64,000 bases of DNA, from assembly GCA_028281045.1 (NCBI GenBank), contig JANQKP010000001.1:1-64000 (forward strand), written 5' to 3'. Origin of the DNA: Candidatus Altimarinota bacterium (GTDB lineage Bacteria; Patescibacteriota; Gracilibacteria; UM-FILTER-43-11). Every line of letters starts with the position of its first letter. The first letter of the stretch is position 1. Positions 47,344-58,548 of the stretch are shown here, in pieces. Made by a program: the position numbers and the translations under genes. The notes below the pieces were generated by a model. That model made no database searches and had not been told where the DNA came from. It saw nothing but the letters and a program-made list of their open reading frames with translations.

Positions 47344-47434
47344 TGGTGCTCAGGAGAGGACTTGAACCTCCACGGACAAAAAAGTGTCCACTAGCCCCTC
47401 AAGCTAGCGCGTCTACCAATTCCGCCACCTGAGC
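47344..47434 (-). tRNA. tRNA-Leu (GAG)
   Basis: 91 nt type II tRNA with encoded CCA: acceptor GCTCAGG/CCTGAGC, anticodon loop TTGAGGG (GAG), long variable arm (GTGGACACTTTTTTGTCC) and standard T arm. Confidence 0.96.
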
Positions 47435-47480
47435 ACATGTGCGCAGGGGAGTATATCAAGGGTCTCTTAGCTCTGCAAGC

Positions 47481-49631
<2,151 letters not shown>

Positions 49632-49642
49632 CTATCGAAATA

Positions 49643-49671
49643 TTGACAAAAATAAAATATTAGTGTATTTT
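49643..49671 (+). promoter_or_regulatory. Promoter of the 49698 gene, overlapping a ligA -35
   Basis: TTGACA (49643-49648), 17-bp spacer, TATTTT (49666-49671). On minus the same bases give TTGTCA, which may serve ligA, so divergent promoters would share a -35. Confidence 0.6.
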
Positions 49672-49697
49672 TGCATTAAATTAATACTATATTGACT

Positions 49698-50330
49698 ATG
49701 AAACCCTCCAATTTAGATAAATATAAAGAAGGTGGTCAACTTGCCAGAGTTGCTATTGCCGCCCTTGGCATCTTTCCTGCTATGAACGCTGTGCCCGATG
49801 GAGCACTAGCTGCAGGAGGTCCAGAAATCAGTGGGAAAATCAGTCAAAACGAAAGAAAGGAACAGTTGGATTTGTACACTTTCTTTAGAGCAGTGGACCA
49901 AATTTTTGAAGGTGTTTATTTAACGACTCAGCAACCGGACAATGTAAAGCGATACACCATTGAACATGTGCGTAATTTTTTCCGAGACAAATACCCTCGT
50001 ATAAAAGCAAGTTACCTAGAGTCAATGAATCTGGAAAATCTAACAAAAAATGAAAAATTAATGATAGATGTTTTAAATACGATTGAAGGGGTGAGAGTTG
50101 CATTAACTTTAACGAATTGCGAAGAAGATGAATGTGACCTGGGTTTATGGAATAAGGCTGGAGAAAGGCTTTTTGATGCTCTTGGCGTCTTTAAGTCAAA
50201 AGCAGTCGTTGACCCTCTTGTTGCAAAAACGCTGGAAGCCTTAACAAGGTTGGATGTATCTGTTAGCCCTGAAGAAAAGCAGGCTGCCCCTGCCCCTCGT
50301 TCTTTTGGTGAACATTTACCGGGAAAATAA
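49698..50330 (+). CDS. Putative exported protein, unknown function
   Basis: 210 residues from ATG 49698. A hydrophobic stretch (LARVAIAALGIFPAMNAVP) with a possible AXA-like cleavage at GALAAGG suggests export. The mature part is helical with two cysteines (NCEEDECD). No family recognised. Ended by a terminator that overlaps the pilT promoter. Confidence 0.65.
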   Translation: MKPSNLDKYKEGGQLARVAIAALGIFPAMNAVPDGALAAGGPEISGKISQNERKEQLDLYTFFRAVDQIFEGVYLTTQQPDNVKRYTIEHVRNFFRDKYPRIKASYLESMNLENLTKNEKLMIDVLNTIEGVRVALTLTNCEEDECDLGLWNKAGERLFDALGVFKSKAVVDPLVAKTLEALTRLDVSVSPEEKQAAPAPRSFGEHLPGK

Positions 50331-50337
50331 ACCTTAA

Positions 50338-50383
50338 AAAACGGCTTATTCTACTTGAAAAATAGGCCTTTTTTTGGTATAAT
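50338..50383 (+). promoter_or_regulatory. Terminator overlapping the pilT promoter
   Basis: GGCTTATT (50343-50350) pairs imperfectly with AATAGGCC (50361-50368), followed by TTTTTTT: a terminator for the upstream gene. Within it, TTGAAA (50355-50360), 17-bp spacer and TATAAT (50378-50383) form the pilT promoter. Confidence 0.7.
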
Positions 50384-50406
50384 AAATAGATTAAATAAAG
50401 CGAAAA

Positions 50407-51483
50407 ATGATCGATCTAAAAGCTCTGGTACAACTTGTGCTGGAAAATAAATCACCAGACTTACATTTACAAGTGGGAAATCCGCCTATGATTCGCCTAA
50501 AAACAGGGGAGCTTGTAGAAGTAGAAAATCAAGCAGTGCTTACGGTAGAAGATGTGAAGCAGGTGATTGAGAAAATCACCACAGAAGAGCAGCGTCAGCA
50601 TCATAGTGAAGACCATGAGCTAGATTTTTCGTATGACTTTGAAGGCCTTTCACGCTTTAGAGTGAATATTTACGAAGAGCAACACGGACCTGCTGTGGCG
50701 ATGCGTGTGATCTCAGAGGACATCCCAAGCTTAGAGGAGCTTGGTCTGCCTCCTGTTGTAGAGCAACTGTGTAATTTACCTCGTGGACTTGTACTTGTAA
50801 CCGGGCCAACCGGTATGGGTAAATCGACGACCTTGGCTTCGATGATTGATTATGTGAATCAGCATCACAAAAAGCACATTATTACGATTGAAGATCCGAT
50901 TGAATTTGTTTATGAAAACAAAGAATCTATGGTCACTCAACGTGAGGTGAGCCAGCATACGCACAGTTTTTCTAGTGCGATTCGTAGCGCCCTTAGGCAA
51001 GACCCAGATGTGGTGATGGTAGGGGAGATGAGAGACCTTGAAACCATTGCTGCAGCACTAACACTAGCCGAAACCGGACATCTTGTGTTTAGTACTTTGC
51101 ATACATCAGATGCCGCGCAAACCATAGACCGTATTGTGGATGTTTTCCCACCATACCAACAACAACAAATTAGAGCGCAGCTGGCAACCAGTTTAAAAGG
51201 AGTTATTTCACAAACGCTAGTGCCAAGATTAGACGGAGAAGGCCGCGTGGCCGCTCGTGAAATCATGGTGACCAATGATGCTGTACGTAACTGTATTGCT
51301 AAGGCTGAAACGCCTCAGCTTTACTCAATCATGCAAATTGGAGCGAGTGAAGGCATGGTGCTACTAGATAAAGCCTTAGAAGAACTTTATTCACAAGGGA
51401 TTATTTCTGCTGAAGAAGCCCTGGCTAAAGCCAGTGATTTTGATGCGATGCAACAAACCCTTTCTCAATACGTGACTGCTTAA
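50407..51483 (+). CDS. pilT: Type IV pilus retraction ATPase PilT
   Basis: 358 residues. Walker A GPTGMGKST, Asp box IITIEDPIEFVYENKESM, Walker B region DPDVVMVGEMRDLETIAAAL and His box FSTLHTSDAAQTIDRIVDVF identify a PilT-type secretion ATPase. Powers pilus retraction, twitching and DNA uptake. The C-terminal AIRNLIREGK-type motif of PilT is not evident. First gene of an operon with a cNMP/GAF protein and a membrane coiled-coil protein. Confidence 0.93.
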   Translation: MIDLKALVQLVLENKSPDLHLQVGNPPMIRLKTGELVEVENQAVLTVEDVKQVIEKITTEEQRQHHSEDHELDFSYDFEGLSRFRVNIYEEQHGPAVAMRVISEDIPSLEELGLPPVVEQLCNLPRGLVLVTGPTGMGKSTTLASMIDYVNQHHKKHIITIEDPIEFVYENKESMVTQREVSQHTHSFSSAIRSALRQDPDVVMVGEMRDLETIAAALTLAETGHLVFSTLHTSDAAQTIDRIVDVFPPYQQQQIRAQLATSLKGVISQTLVPRLDGEGRVAAREIMVTNDAVRNCIAKAETPQLYSIMQIGASEGMVLLDKALEELYSQGIISAEEALAKASDFDAMQQTLSQYVTA

Positions 51484-51484
51484 T

Positions 51485-52342
51485 ATGCAAATGACCGCAG
51501 AAAAAACATTGGGAGCCGATATCGATGGTATTGTAAGCCTAGCGGGAGCTATACTCGATGTCGCTGAGAAAAAAGAATACAAAGCGGGAAGCTTTCTTTT
51601 CGAGGAGGGTGGAACCGATGAAAATTTTTATATTCTCCTAGATGGGAAAGTAGGCATTACTAAAAAAACCTCCGAAGGAGAAGAAAAAGTGATTGCCGAA
51701 CTGAATAAAGGAGAATTTTTAGGAGAAGGTGTGCTTTCTGGAAACTTTCATAAGCCCACAGGGGCAAAAGTGACCAAAGATGCCACTGTGCTTGTGGTGA
51801 GCCATGACACTTTTCAGATGCTCATTGATAAAGACCCTAAAATTGCTGTAGATGTACTACAGAAAGTGCTTGAAGTAGAAAATGGCCGTATGGTTTCTAT
51901 GAACAGCAAGCTGATCGCTTTATTTGAAATCGATCACCTGCTGAGCGAATTCAAAGATAAGCCAGAAGAAATCGCTAAAGCCATTGTAGAAAAGCTCATT
52001 GCAATTTTAAATGCAGACGCTGGAGCGGTTTACTTAAAAGTACCTTTTACAGAAAACTACAGAACCCTATTTAGCTCTACAGAGGATTTAAATCTAGAGA
52101 ACTTGCAAGGTTTTGACTTAAAAGAAACCGGTAAAAAAACGCAGAGAAACAATCACTATCTCACCCTGAGTTTAGAAGAGGTGGGAGCCATTGTGCTGAA
52201 AAACGATAAAGAGTTTGAAGACGACGATGTACGTCTGATGACGCTTATTGCAGACCAGCTAGGAAGTGCGATGGAAAACAGTAATTACAAAGCCTCAGAC
52301 AAGGCTAAAAAACTCATGCAACAACAAAGAATCACCCTTTAA
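51485..52342 (+). CDS. Cyclic-nucleotide-binding plus GAF domain protein
   Basis: 285 residues. Residues 25-135 form a cNMP-binding beta-roll (GSFLFEEGGTDENFYILLDG; LNKGEFLGEGVLSG), 160-270 a GAF domain (IVEKLIAILNADAGAVYLKV; DDDVRLMTLIADQLGSAMEN). No DNA-binding or catalytic domain follows, so it probably acts by protein contact. It starts 2 bp after pilT and is coupled to the next gene by TAATG, so control of pilus retraction is a fair inference. Confidence 0.83.
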   Translation: MQMTAEKTLGADIDGIVSLAGAILDVAEKKEYKAGSFLFEEGGTDENFYILLDGKVGITKKTSEGEEKVIAELNKGEFLGEGVLSGNFHKPTGAKVTKDATVLVVSHDTFQMLIDKDPKIAVDVLQKVLEVENGRMVSMNSKLIALFEIDHLLSEFKDKPEEIAKAIVEKLIAILNADAGAVYLKVPFTENYRTLFSSTEDLNLENLQGFDLKETGKKTQRNNHYLTLSLEEVGAIVLKNDKEFEDDDVRLMTLIADQLGSAMENSNYKASDKAKKLMQQQRITL

Positions 52343-52932
52343 TGGCCGATGTAAACATCACACCAGAGGACATTACAAAAAACAAAGAGCTCGCTGCTCT
52401 GAGTTACTTGTGGATCTTTAGTCTGATCATTCTAGTGGCTCGCCGCGATAGCGAGTTTGTTCAGCATCATGCCAGACAAGGACTTATTCTATTCCTATTC
52501 TCACTGGCTTTCTGGCCACTTGAGGTGACCCGCTGGGGAGAATTTGTAGTTCTAGCCCTAAGTATTCTTGGGTTTATTGAGGCCGCCCTTGGAAACGTAT
52601 ATAGCGTGCCTGTAGTTGGCGCTATTGCTGATGGAACCTTTGGCATGCACCATGTGAAAAAAGGCGTACACCACGTGGCTCATACAGCCGCTCGCTTTGT
52701 GAACCCTCAGCATGTAACCCCAGCCTTCAGAGAAGAGCTGAAAGAGCAGCATACAGAGCTTATGGAAACAGAAAAACAAGTGGCTGTAGAACAGAAGCTA
52801 CTAGAGAAAGAAGAAAAGAAACTTTCTTCACTGCTTCACAGAATAGAAGAAGATGAAAAAGAAATGCACAGACTTGAAGATGAAGTGCATGAGATGGAGG
52901 AAAAAGTAAAAGAATTGGTGAATCAAAAATAA
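52342..52932 (+). CDS. Membrane protein with long coiled-coil tail
   Basis: 196 residues. Residues 15-110 resemble small DUF4870-like membrane proteins (LAALSYLWIFSLIILVARRD, FVQHHARQGLILFLFSLAFW), then a His-rich stretch (HHVKKGVHHVAH) and a 60-residue coiled coil of Glu/Lys heptads. Third gene of the pilT operon; it may anchor the cNMP/GAF protein or pilus base, which is inference. Confidence 0.72.
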   Translation: MADVNITPEDITKNKELAALSYLWIFSLIILVARRDSEFVQHHARQGLILFLFSLAFWPLEVTRWGEFVVLALSILGFIEAALGNVYSVPVVGAIADGTFGMHHVKKGVHHVAHTAARFVNPQHVTPAFREELKEQHTELMETEKQVAVEQKLLEKEEKKLSSLLHRIEEDEKEMHRLEDEVHEMEEKVKELVNQK

Positions 52933-53004
52933 GATAAAAAACCTTATATATTGGTGTTGTCTTTTTAAGTGAACCTCGGTAAACTTTGAAGGAACAAAAA
53001 ACCT

Positions 53005-53706
53005 ATGTATAAACGCGTCATGCTAAAAGTATCGGGTGAGGTTCTCGGAGACGGGAACGGAGAGGGTATTGATACCCCTGCTCTCACTCGTATTGCTGGT
53101 GAAATCAAAAAACTAGTCGATAAAAAAATCGAAGTTTGCGTGGTGATTGGTGGGGGAAACATCTGGCGTTACCGTGATACGGTAGACGCGGGTATTGAAC
53201 GTACCACTTCAGATTACATGGGAATGATGGCTACCATCATGAATGGAGTAGCGCTTCAGAACTCTCTAGAAATGAATGGAGTACACTCACGTGTGGCTAC
53301 CGCTTTAGATCTACCTCAAATTGCAGAACCTTACATTAGAAGACGTGCGATGCGTCACCTTGAAAAAGGACGCGTAGTGATTTGTGCTGGAGGAACAGGA
53401 AACCCTTACTTTACGACAGATACTGCTGCAGCCCTGCGCGCAGTAGAACTAGAATGTGATGTGATTCTAAAAGCGACCAAAGTAGACGGAGTCTACGATG
53501 ATGATCCTGAAAAGAACAAAGACGCTAAGAAATACGACGCGCTTTCTTATGATGAAGCGCTTGAGAAGCATCTGAATGTAATGGATCAAACGGCCTTCTC
53601 TATCTGCCGCGACAATGACATGAAAATCATTGTCTTTAACATGAATAATAAAGATGCCATCTTGAAAGCCGCGATGGGTGAAAAGATGGGAACCATTGTA
53701 CAATAA
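53005..53706 (+). CDS. pyrH: UMP kinase
   Basis: 233 residues of amino-acid-kinase fold: [48 protein letters not shown] and [17 protein letters not shown]. Phosphorylates UMP. Heads the common order pyrH-frr-rseP; cdsA, uppS and dxr, often found here, are absent. Confidence 0.95.
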   Translation: MYKRVMLKVSGEVLGDGNGEGIDTPALTRIAGEIKKLVDKKIEVCVVIGGGNIWRYRDTVDAGIERTTSDYMGMMATIMNGVALQNSLEMNGVHSRVATALDLPQIAEPYIRRRAMRHLEKGRVVICAGGTGNPYFTTDTAAALRAVELECDVILKATKVDGVYDDDPEKNKDAKKYDALSYDEALEKHLNVMDQTAFSICRDNDMKIIVFNMNNKDAILKAAMGEKMGTIVQ

Positions 53707-53736
53707 TAACGAAATTAACGATTAACTCCTTTTGCT

Positions 53737-54282
53737 ATGTCTGATGAAATAATGCAAGCCATGACTCAAAAATTCCAAGAAGCCTTGGACTATTTGCATG
53801 CGGAATACGGAAAACTTCAAACCGGTCGTGCAAACGCCGCTCTTGTAGAAGGGGTAGTGGTGGAATCTTACGGTTCTAAAATGCCACTAAAGGGAATTGC
53901 GAGCATTACCATTCCAGAAAGCAATCAAATTGCGATTCAACCATGGGACAAATCTCAACTGGCTGAAATCGAATCAGCGATTCGCGATGCAGACCTTGGG
54001 CTTAATCCTCAAAACGATGGGGTGATGATTCGCCTTATTCTTCCACCAATGACAACAGAGCGCAGACAAGAAATGGTGAAGTTCGTGGGTAAATATGCTG
54101 AAGACACCCGTGTATCGCTTAGAAACGCGCGTCACGAGGCTTTAGATAAGCTGAAAAAGCTAGAACTTCCTGAAGATGAAATGAAAGGAAAAGAAAACGA
54201 CATTCAAAAGAAAATCGATGAATTCAATAAGCAAATCGACGACGCTGCGAAGCACAAAGAAACTGATATCATGACCGTATAA
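53737..54282 (+). CDS. frr: Ribosome recycling factor
   Basis: 181 residues: LQTGRANAALVEGVVVESYG, IQPWDKS and RRQEMVKFVGKYAEDTRVSL are the RRF signatures. Separates post-termination ribosomes with EF-G. 30 bp after pyrH, 18 bp before rseP. Confidence 0.96.
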   Translation: MSDEIMQAMTQKFQEALDYLHAEYGKLQTGRANAALVEGVVVESYGSKMPLKGIASITIPESNQIAIQPWDKSQLAEIESAIRDADLGLNPQNDGVMIRLILPPMTTERRQEMVKFVGKYAEDTRVSLRNARHEALDKLKKLELPEDEMKGKENDIQKKIDEFNKQIDDAAKHKETDIMTV

Positions 54283-54300
54283 TTAAACAAAAACTAAAAA

Positions 54301-55416
54301 ATGATTTTACTCACCATCATCGCCTTCATTGTTATTTTTTCTGTTTTAATTCTGGTTCACGAATGGGGGCATTTTTACATGGCTCGTCGTGCAGGAATTA
54401 AAGTAGAAGAATTCGGGATTGGACTCCCACCTCGCGCTAAAGCTTTGCATACCGATAAAAAAGGAACCGTATACTCTTTAAACTGGATTCCTTTTGGAGG
54501 TTACGTGCGCCTTTATGGTGAAGATGAAACAGATCCTAAGGTGCTTAAAAAGAAAGACAGCTTTGCCAGCAAAACCATTTGGCAAAGAACCAAAGTAATT
54601 GTGGGGGGAGTATTCATGAACTTTGTTCTAGCCTGGCTCCTTTTATGGATTGGATTTACCGCTGGAATGAAGCCTATTTTGGTGACCCAAGATGATGTAA
54701 ATAATGCCGCTGCAGCTGGACTGATTACGACTGAAGATCTTCTTTTGATCCACAGTGTAGAAGAAGGATCTCTCTTCGATCAATCTGGGTTCCAAGATGG
54801 AGACATTGTTACCCATATTAATAATGAGCCTGTGCCAAATGCAGCCGTCGTGGCGCAGCAAATCATTCGCCCAAATACCAACTACATGTTCAGCTTCCTC
54901 AGAGATGGAGAACCCATGAATATTGTGACGGCCACAGGTCCAGATGGACGCCTTGGCATTGCCATGTCGACCCAGGCCTTTATTCAAGAAATTGAAAAGG
55001 TGAAACACCCTATTCATATTGCCGCCGTAGAAAGTGCTAAAGAAGTAGGTCGCCTTTCTGTACTGACCGTAACCCTTCTTGGAGACGTGGTCGTAGGCAT
55101 TGTACAAAAGCTCACGGTGCCAGACGGCGTAGCAGGCCCTGTAGGGATTGCTCAAATGACCCATCGCTTTGTACAAGAGGGAATCATTGCCCTAATGCAA
55201 TTTACAGCGCTTCTGAGCATTTCTCTTGGAGTGATCAATATTATGCCGTTCCCAGCGCTAGATGGAGGACGTTTCCTCTTCATCCTCTTTGAAATCGTAC
55301 TAAGACGTCGCCCAAGTGCTAAATGGGAAGCAGCCATTCATACCACTGGTTTTGCCTTACTGATGCTACTTATTCTGTTTATTACGTGGAACGATATTCT
55401 TCGTCTTTTCCAGTAG
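54301..55416 (+). CDS. rseP: Site-2 metalloprotease RseP/M50 family
   Basis: 371 residues, multi-pass. Zinc motif HEWGHFYMARR in the first helix region, one PDZ domain (SLFDQSGFQDGDIVTHINNE), and the third ligand in NIMPFPALDGGRFLF. Cleaves membrane proteins inside the bilayer. The leader AACAAAAACTAAAAA shows the A-rich element frequent here. Confidence 0.93.
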   Translation: MILLTIIAFIVIFSVLILVHEWGHFYMARRAGIKVEEFGIGLPPRAKALHTDKKGTVYSLNWIPFGGYVRLYGEDETDPKVLKKKDSFASKTIWQRTKVIVGGVFMNFVLAWLLLWIGFTAGMKPILVTQDDVNNAAAAGLITTEDLLLIHSVEEGSLFDQSGFQDGDIVTHINNEPVPNAAVVAQQIIRPNTNYMFSFLRDGEPMNIVTATGPDGRLGIAMSTQAFIQEIEKVKHPIHIAAVESAKEVGRLSVLTVTLLGDVVVGIVQKLTVPDGVAGPVGIAQMTHRFVQEGIIALMQFTALLSISLGVINIMPFPALDGGRFLFILFEIVLRRRPSAKWEAAIHTTGFALLMLLILFITWNDILRLFQ

Positions 55417-55554
55417 TAAATCGCTAGCCAAAATTCCGGAAAAGTGGCGTATATATTTCGTTAGACTTTAACTCCTTGTTTCCGTCAACACGAGGTTCTT
55501 GAAAAAGATTTTTGGGCGAGTAATATAGAGTTCCAATCAAAATAAAAATAAATA

Positions 55555-55588
55555 AGAGCCTCAAAGAAAAGAGGCCTGTTTTATTTTT
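55555..55588 (+). terminator. Terminator-like hairpin directly before dnaA
   Basis: GCCTC (55558-55562) pairs with GAGGC (55571-55575), followed by TTTTATTTTT up to the dnaA start. It may end the pyrH-frr-rseP transcript or act within the dnaA leader, since a TTGAAA-16-TAATAT promoter candidate lies upstream of it. Confidence 0.6.
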
Positions 55589-55604
55589 AATGCGCATTTT
55601 CGCA

Positions 55605-57014
55605 ATGAATCTGAAAGACCTTTGGATCAAATCACTGCAAGAGCTAAGTAAAGATGTTAAGCGCGTTAATTTAATCACTTGGTTTAGAAATACAGCAGTG
55701 CTTGAAGCCAAAGAGGGGAAAGTGGTGATCGGACTCCCACTACCTACCTTTTTATCGTGGCATGAGTCTAAATTTAAAGATCAAACGCTAAAAGCACTTC
55801 AAGCGGTAGATAGCTCAGTGAAAGAAGTAGAATACAAAGTAGAGCTGGCTTTAGCCGAAGATGAGCGCACTATTGATGTACTGAAACACTTTGTAGATGA
55901 GAGCACTCCAAGAAAGCTACCAAATCGCCCTGAGGTGAAATTTAAAGATGGAACCGTAGCAAAACAAGTACACAGCAGATACACGCTAGAAAATTACATT
56001 GTTTCAGACGAAAACAAGCTAGCACATGCGGCTTGTTCTACCGTAGCTAAATATCCTGGGCAAAACTACAGCCCTCTATTCATTTACGGAGGAGTAGGAC
56101 TTGGGAAAACCCATCTACTTCAAGCTGTGGGGAATGAGATCAAAAAGAACGATCCTACTAAGAAAGTGGTATACACCACGACAGAAAACTTCACCAACGA
56201 AGTGATTCAAGGGATTAAAACGAAGAATATGGAAAGCTTCCGTCGTAAATACCGCACTGCCGATGTGCTGATCATCGACGATGTGCAATTCATTGCTAAT
56301 AAAGACCGTACTCAAGAAGAGCTTTTCCATACCTTTAATGCATTACATGAAGCAGGGAAGCAGATCATACTTTCTGCCGATAAAGCTCCACATGAACTTA
56401 AGCTTCTAAGTGAAAGACTGATATCACGCTTTGGTTCTGGAATGGCCGTAGACGTTAAAATGCCAGACATTGAAACCAGACTTGCGATTCTTCAGAGTAA
56501 AACCCAAGAAGCACAGGTGATTATAGAGCCAAACGTGCTTGAAACCATTGCAACTAAGGTCAATAGCTCTGTTCGCGCCCTTGAAGGAGTTTTAACTCGC
56601 GTAATCGCTGAATATGAACTGGCTCACATCACTCCAACGGTAGATTCTGTAGAAAAGCTCATTGGAGGAACTCAACAAAAAGGACAATTACAAAAAGAAG
56701 TACAAGAAGTACCTGTAGTGCGTTGTCACGTGACTCTAGAATCTCTTCTAGATCACGTGTCAGGACACTATGGAGTAGCTAAAGAAGCGATTCTTGGAGC
56801 TTCTCGCCAAAGAGAATTCATGGTGCCACGTCAAGTGACTATGTATTTAGCTAAATACAGCTTGAATATTCCACTTTCTAAAATTGGAATGGCCCTAGGG
56901 AACCGTAATCACGCGACCGTGATTCATGCCACCACTCGTATTGCAGAGCGTCTGCAATTCGATCGCCAACTTTTAAGAGATATTAATGCGATAAAAAAAG
57001 AAGCTGGTCTTTAG
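55605..57014 (+). CDS. dnaA: Chromosomal replication initiator DnaA
   Basis: 469 residues from ATG 55605 (MNLKDLWIKSLQEL); ATG 55590 adds five residues. Domain I, a linker, AAA+ core (YGGVGLGKTHLLQAVGNEI; VLIIDDVQFIANKDRTQEEL; SERLISRFGSGMAVDV) and domain IV with GNRNHATVIHATTRIAERL. No DnaA-box cluster is evident nearby, and dnaN is not adjacent, so an origin here is not supported. Confidence 0.96.
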   Translation: MNLKDLWIKSLQELSKDVKRVNLITWFRNTAVLEAKEGKVVIGLPLPTFLSWHESKFKDQTLKALQAVDSSVKEVEYKVELALAEDERTIDVLKHFVDESTPRKLPNRPEVKFKDGTVAKQVHSRYTLENYIVSDENKLAHAACSTVAKYPGQNYSPLFIYGGVGLGKTHLLQAVGNEIKKNDPTKKVVYTTTENFTNEVIQGIKTKNMESFRRKYRTADVLIIDDVQFIANKDRTQEELFHTFNALHEAGKQIILSADKAPHELKLLSERLISRFGSGMAVDVKMPDIETRLAILQSKTQEAQVIIEPNVLETIATKVNSSVRALEGVLTRVIAEYELAHITPTVDSVEKLIGGTQQKGQLQKEVQEVPVVRCHVTLESLLDHVSGHYGVAKEAILGASRQREFMVPRQVTMYLAKYSLNIPLSKIGMALGNRNHATVIHATTRIAERLQFDRQLLRDINAIKKEAGL

Positions 57015-57036
57015 ACCAACTTCTTTCTAATTTTTA
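56996..57036 (+). terminator. dnaA terminator overlapping its stop codon
   Basis: AGAAG-C-TGGTCT (56999-57010) pairs with AGACCA-A-CTTCT (57013-57024), followed by a T-rich run. The TAG stop lies in the loop. Confidence 0.75.
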
Positions 57037-57042
57037 AGCTTT

Positions 57043-57393
57043 TTAGAAGTACCCGCGAGCAAAGGTTTCAATGAATGAACCATTGAAGTTCGCTAGTTCT
57101 TCTTTAATTTGATGTACTTCATCAATAGTAACCGCTTCAGTTACTACAGAATCGTGAAGGATCTGTGAGCTTCTGTTAAAAGTACGAGCTTCTTCAGATT
57201 GAGTTTTTTCAATGTGAGCAGAAAGACTCATATCGATGTCACATCTTTCACATGAAGCATCAAATAGACAGTCAGAATCCATTACATCAGTAATTTCAAT
57301 ATTGTGGGGCAAAATGCGGTTTTTACATTCAGGGCAATCTAGAGTTTGCGCGATTTGCGTAACGATTGCATGTATATCGTGATGATTAAGCAT
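57043..57393 (-). CDS. Small zinc-ribbon-like protein
   Basis: 116 residues from ATG 57393 (MLNHHDIHAIVTQIAQTLD). DCPECKN and a later CLFDASCERC give two Cys pairs suited to one zinc site; a helical C-terminus follows. The frame is open to 57459, but the promoter lies inside it, so the shorter start is chosen. Function unknown. Confidence 0.7.
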   Translation of the reverse strand: MLNHHDIHAIVTQIAQTLDCPECKNRILPHNIEITDVMDSDCLFDASCERCDIDMSLSAHIEKTQSEEARTFNRSSQILHDSVVTEAVTIDEVHQIKEELANFNGSFIETFARGYF

Positions 57394-57417
57394 TTTATTT
57401 TTGTTATAAATCTTACA

Positions 57418-57446
57418 ATTATAGCAAAGATCGCTAGGAAAATCAA
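57418..57446 (-). promoter_or_regulatory. Promoter of the zinc-ribbon gene
   Basis: Minus strand TTGATT (57441-57446), 17-bp spacer, TATAAT (57418-57423). It fixes the start at 57393. Confidence 0.7.
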
Positions 57447-57457
57447 TAGTGGGACAC

Positions 57458-57490
57458 AAAAAAAGCAGTGACGAGCTATCACTGCTTTTT
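57458..57490 (-). terminator. Terminator of the Nif3-like gene
   Basis: Twelve-bp stem AAAAAGCAGTGA/TCACTGCTTTTT (57460-57471 with 57479-57490) and a T-run on minus. Its left end is close to the next promoter. Confidence 0.85.
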
Positions 57491-57507
57491 GGAGTTTTAC
57501 GCTAGGG

Positions 57508-58476
57508 TTACTTCTTTTTCTTACCTTTTACACGGCTCACACGGAACATTCCACATGGAACAATTTTCACGCCTTTGGCCTCATATGCATCTAGAATAAG
57601 GTTTAGACCGATACTATCACTAGCCATATGACCAGCCACAACCACGTTAAGATGGTGTTTTTCCGCTTCTTTACGGTGTTTTTCACTCATATGCATAGAA
57701 ATAATGGTTCCTACGCCCGCTTGAGAGAGTTTTTCGTAAATATCTTCGTTTCCAGAAGTTCCCCCAGTGAATTCAGTGGCTTCTACACGCCCTGCGGTAG
57801 ATTCTGCAGAACCAGAAACGATCATAGGAGCATTTCCAAGTTTAGAGGCCATTTGATACTCAGGGATTTCCATAAGAGCATCTACGATGTCTCCAACCGT
57901 TTTAATCTTTTTACCTTTAGACTTAATGTGTTTGGTCACAAATTGATAAGCGTTGTTATCTGCTACGGTGTGCAGACACATGTAGTTCATATCTAGAAGT
58001 TCTGCGGTGTGTAGTGGGCGAATGAAATTCGTTGGATGCACTCCACGATCGATTTGACTCTTGCGTGGGTGAAGAATTTTCTCTGCTACGTTAATTGGCA
58101 CTCCACATTCGTGCATCACACTGTTTTGTAGTGGCATATCGTTTCCAAGTCCAAGAAGACCAGGTCCTTCTGGATGATGACCTACAACCGCATCGATATT
58201 CCCAAGCTGAGCGGCTAGAACAAGGTCTGTAGGTTCCATATCGATTCCAGAGAGAATGGTTTTTACCTTCTTATTCTTTCCTTCATGCAGAATACGAGTG
58301 TCATAGTAAGGATTGTCTAAAGAAGCCATATCAAAATACTCCTGCTTCTTTTTATCTAGCTTTTTGTAAGCTTCCTTACGCTTTTTAAGCATATCAGTAA
58401 GTTCGGCCTTAGAACGAGGATCGGCATCCATACCGATCTTAATCGCTAGGTCGTACATGTCTTTGAAATTCATCAT
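57508..58476 (-). CDS. Nif3/DUF34-family metal-binding protein
   Basis: 322 residues. VVGHHPEGPGLLGLG carries the HH metal ligands; VVVAGHMASDSIGLNLILDA has the distal His and the following acidic residue. The family binds two metals and has been linked to GTP cyclohydrolase and metal-chaperone roles, none settled. The C-terminal tail is Lys-rich (VKGKKKK). Starts ATGATG; either is possible. Confidence 0.85.
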   Translation of the reverse strand: MMNFKDMYDLAIKIGMDADPRSKAELTDMLKKRKEAYKKLDKKKQEYFDMASLDNPYYDTRILHEGKNKKVKTILSGIDMEPTDLVLAAQLGNIDAVVGHHPEGPGLLGLGNDMPLQNSVMHECGVPINVAEKILHPRKSQIDRGVHPTNFIRPLHTAELLDMNYMCLHTVADNNAYQFVTKHIKSKGKKIKTVGDIVDALMEIPEYQMASKLGNAPMIVSGSAESTAGRVEATEFTGGTSGNEDIYEKLSQAGVGTIISMHMSEKHRKEAEKHHLNVVVAGHMASDSIGLNLILDAYEAKGVKIVPCGMFRVSRVKGKKKK

Positions 58477-58548
58477 GTTTTTTCGTTTGTTTAAAAATTA
58501 ATTAGCAGATCCATTATTACAGATCACCTAAAAAATTAAAACAGAAAA

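Noticed and set aside
55417-55604. Possible oriC beside dnaA
   Set aside because: No cluster of TTATCCACA-like boxes or A/T repeats is visible near dnaA, and dnaN is not adjacent.
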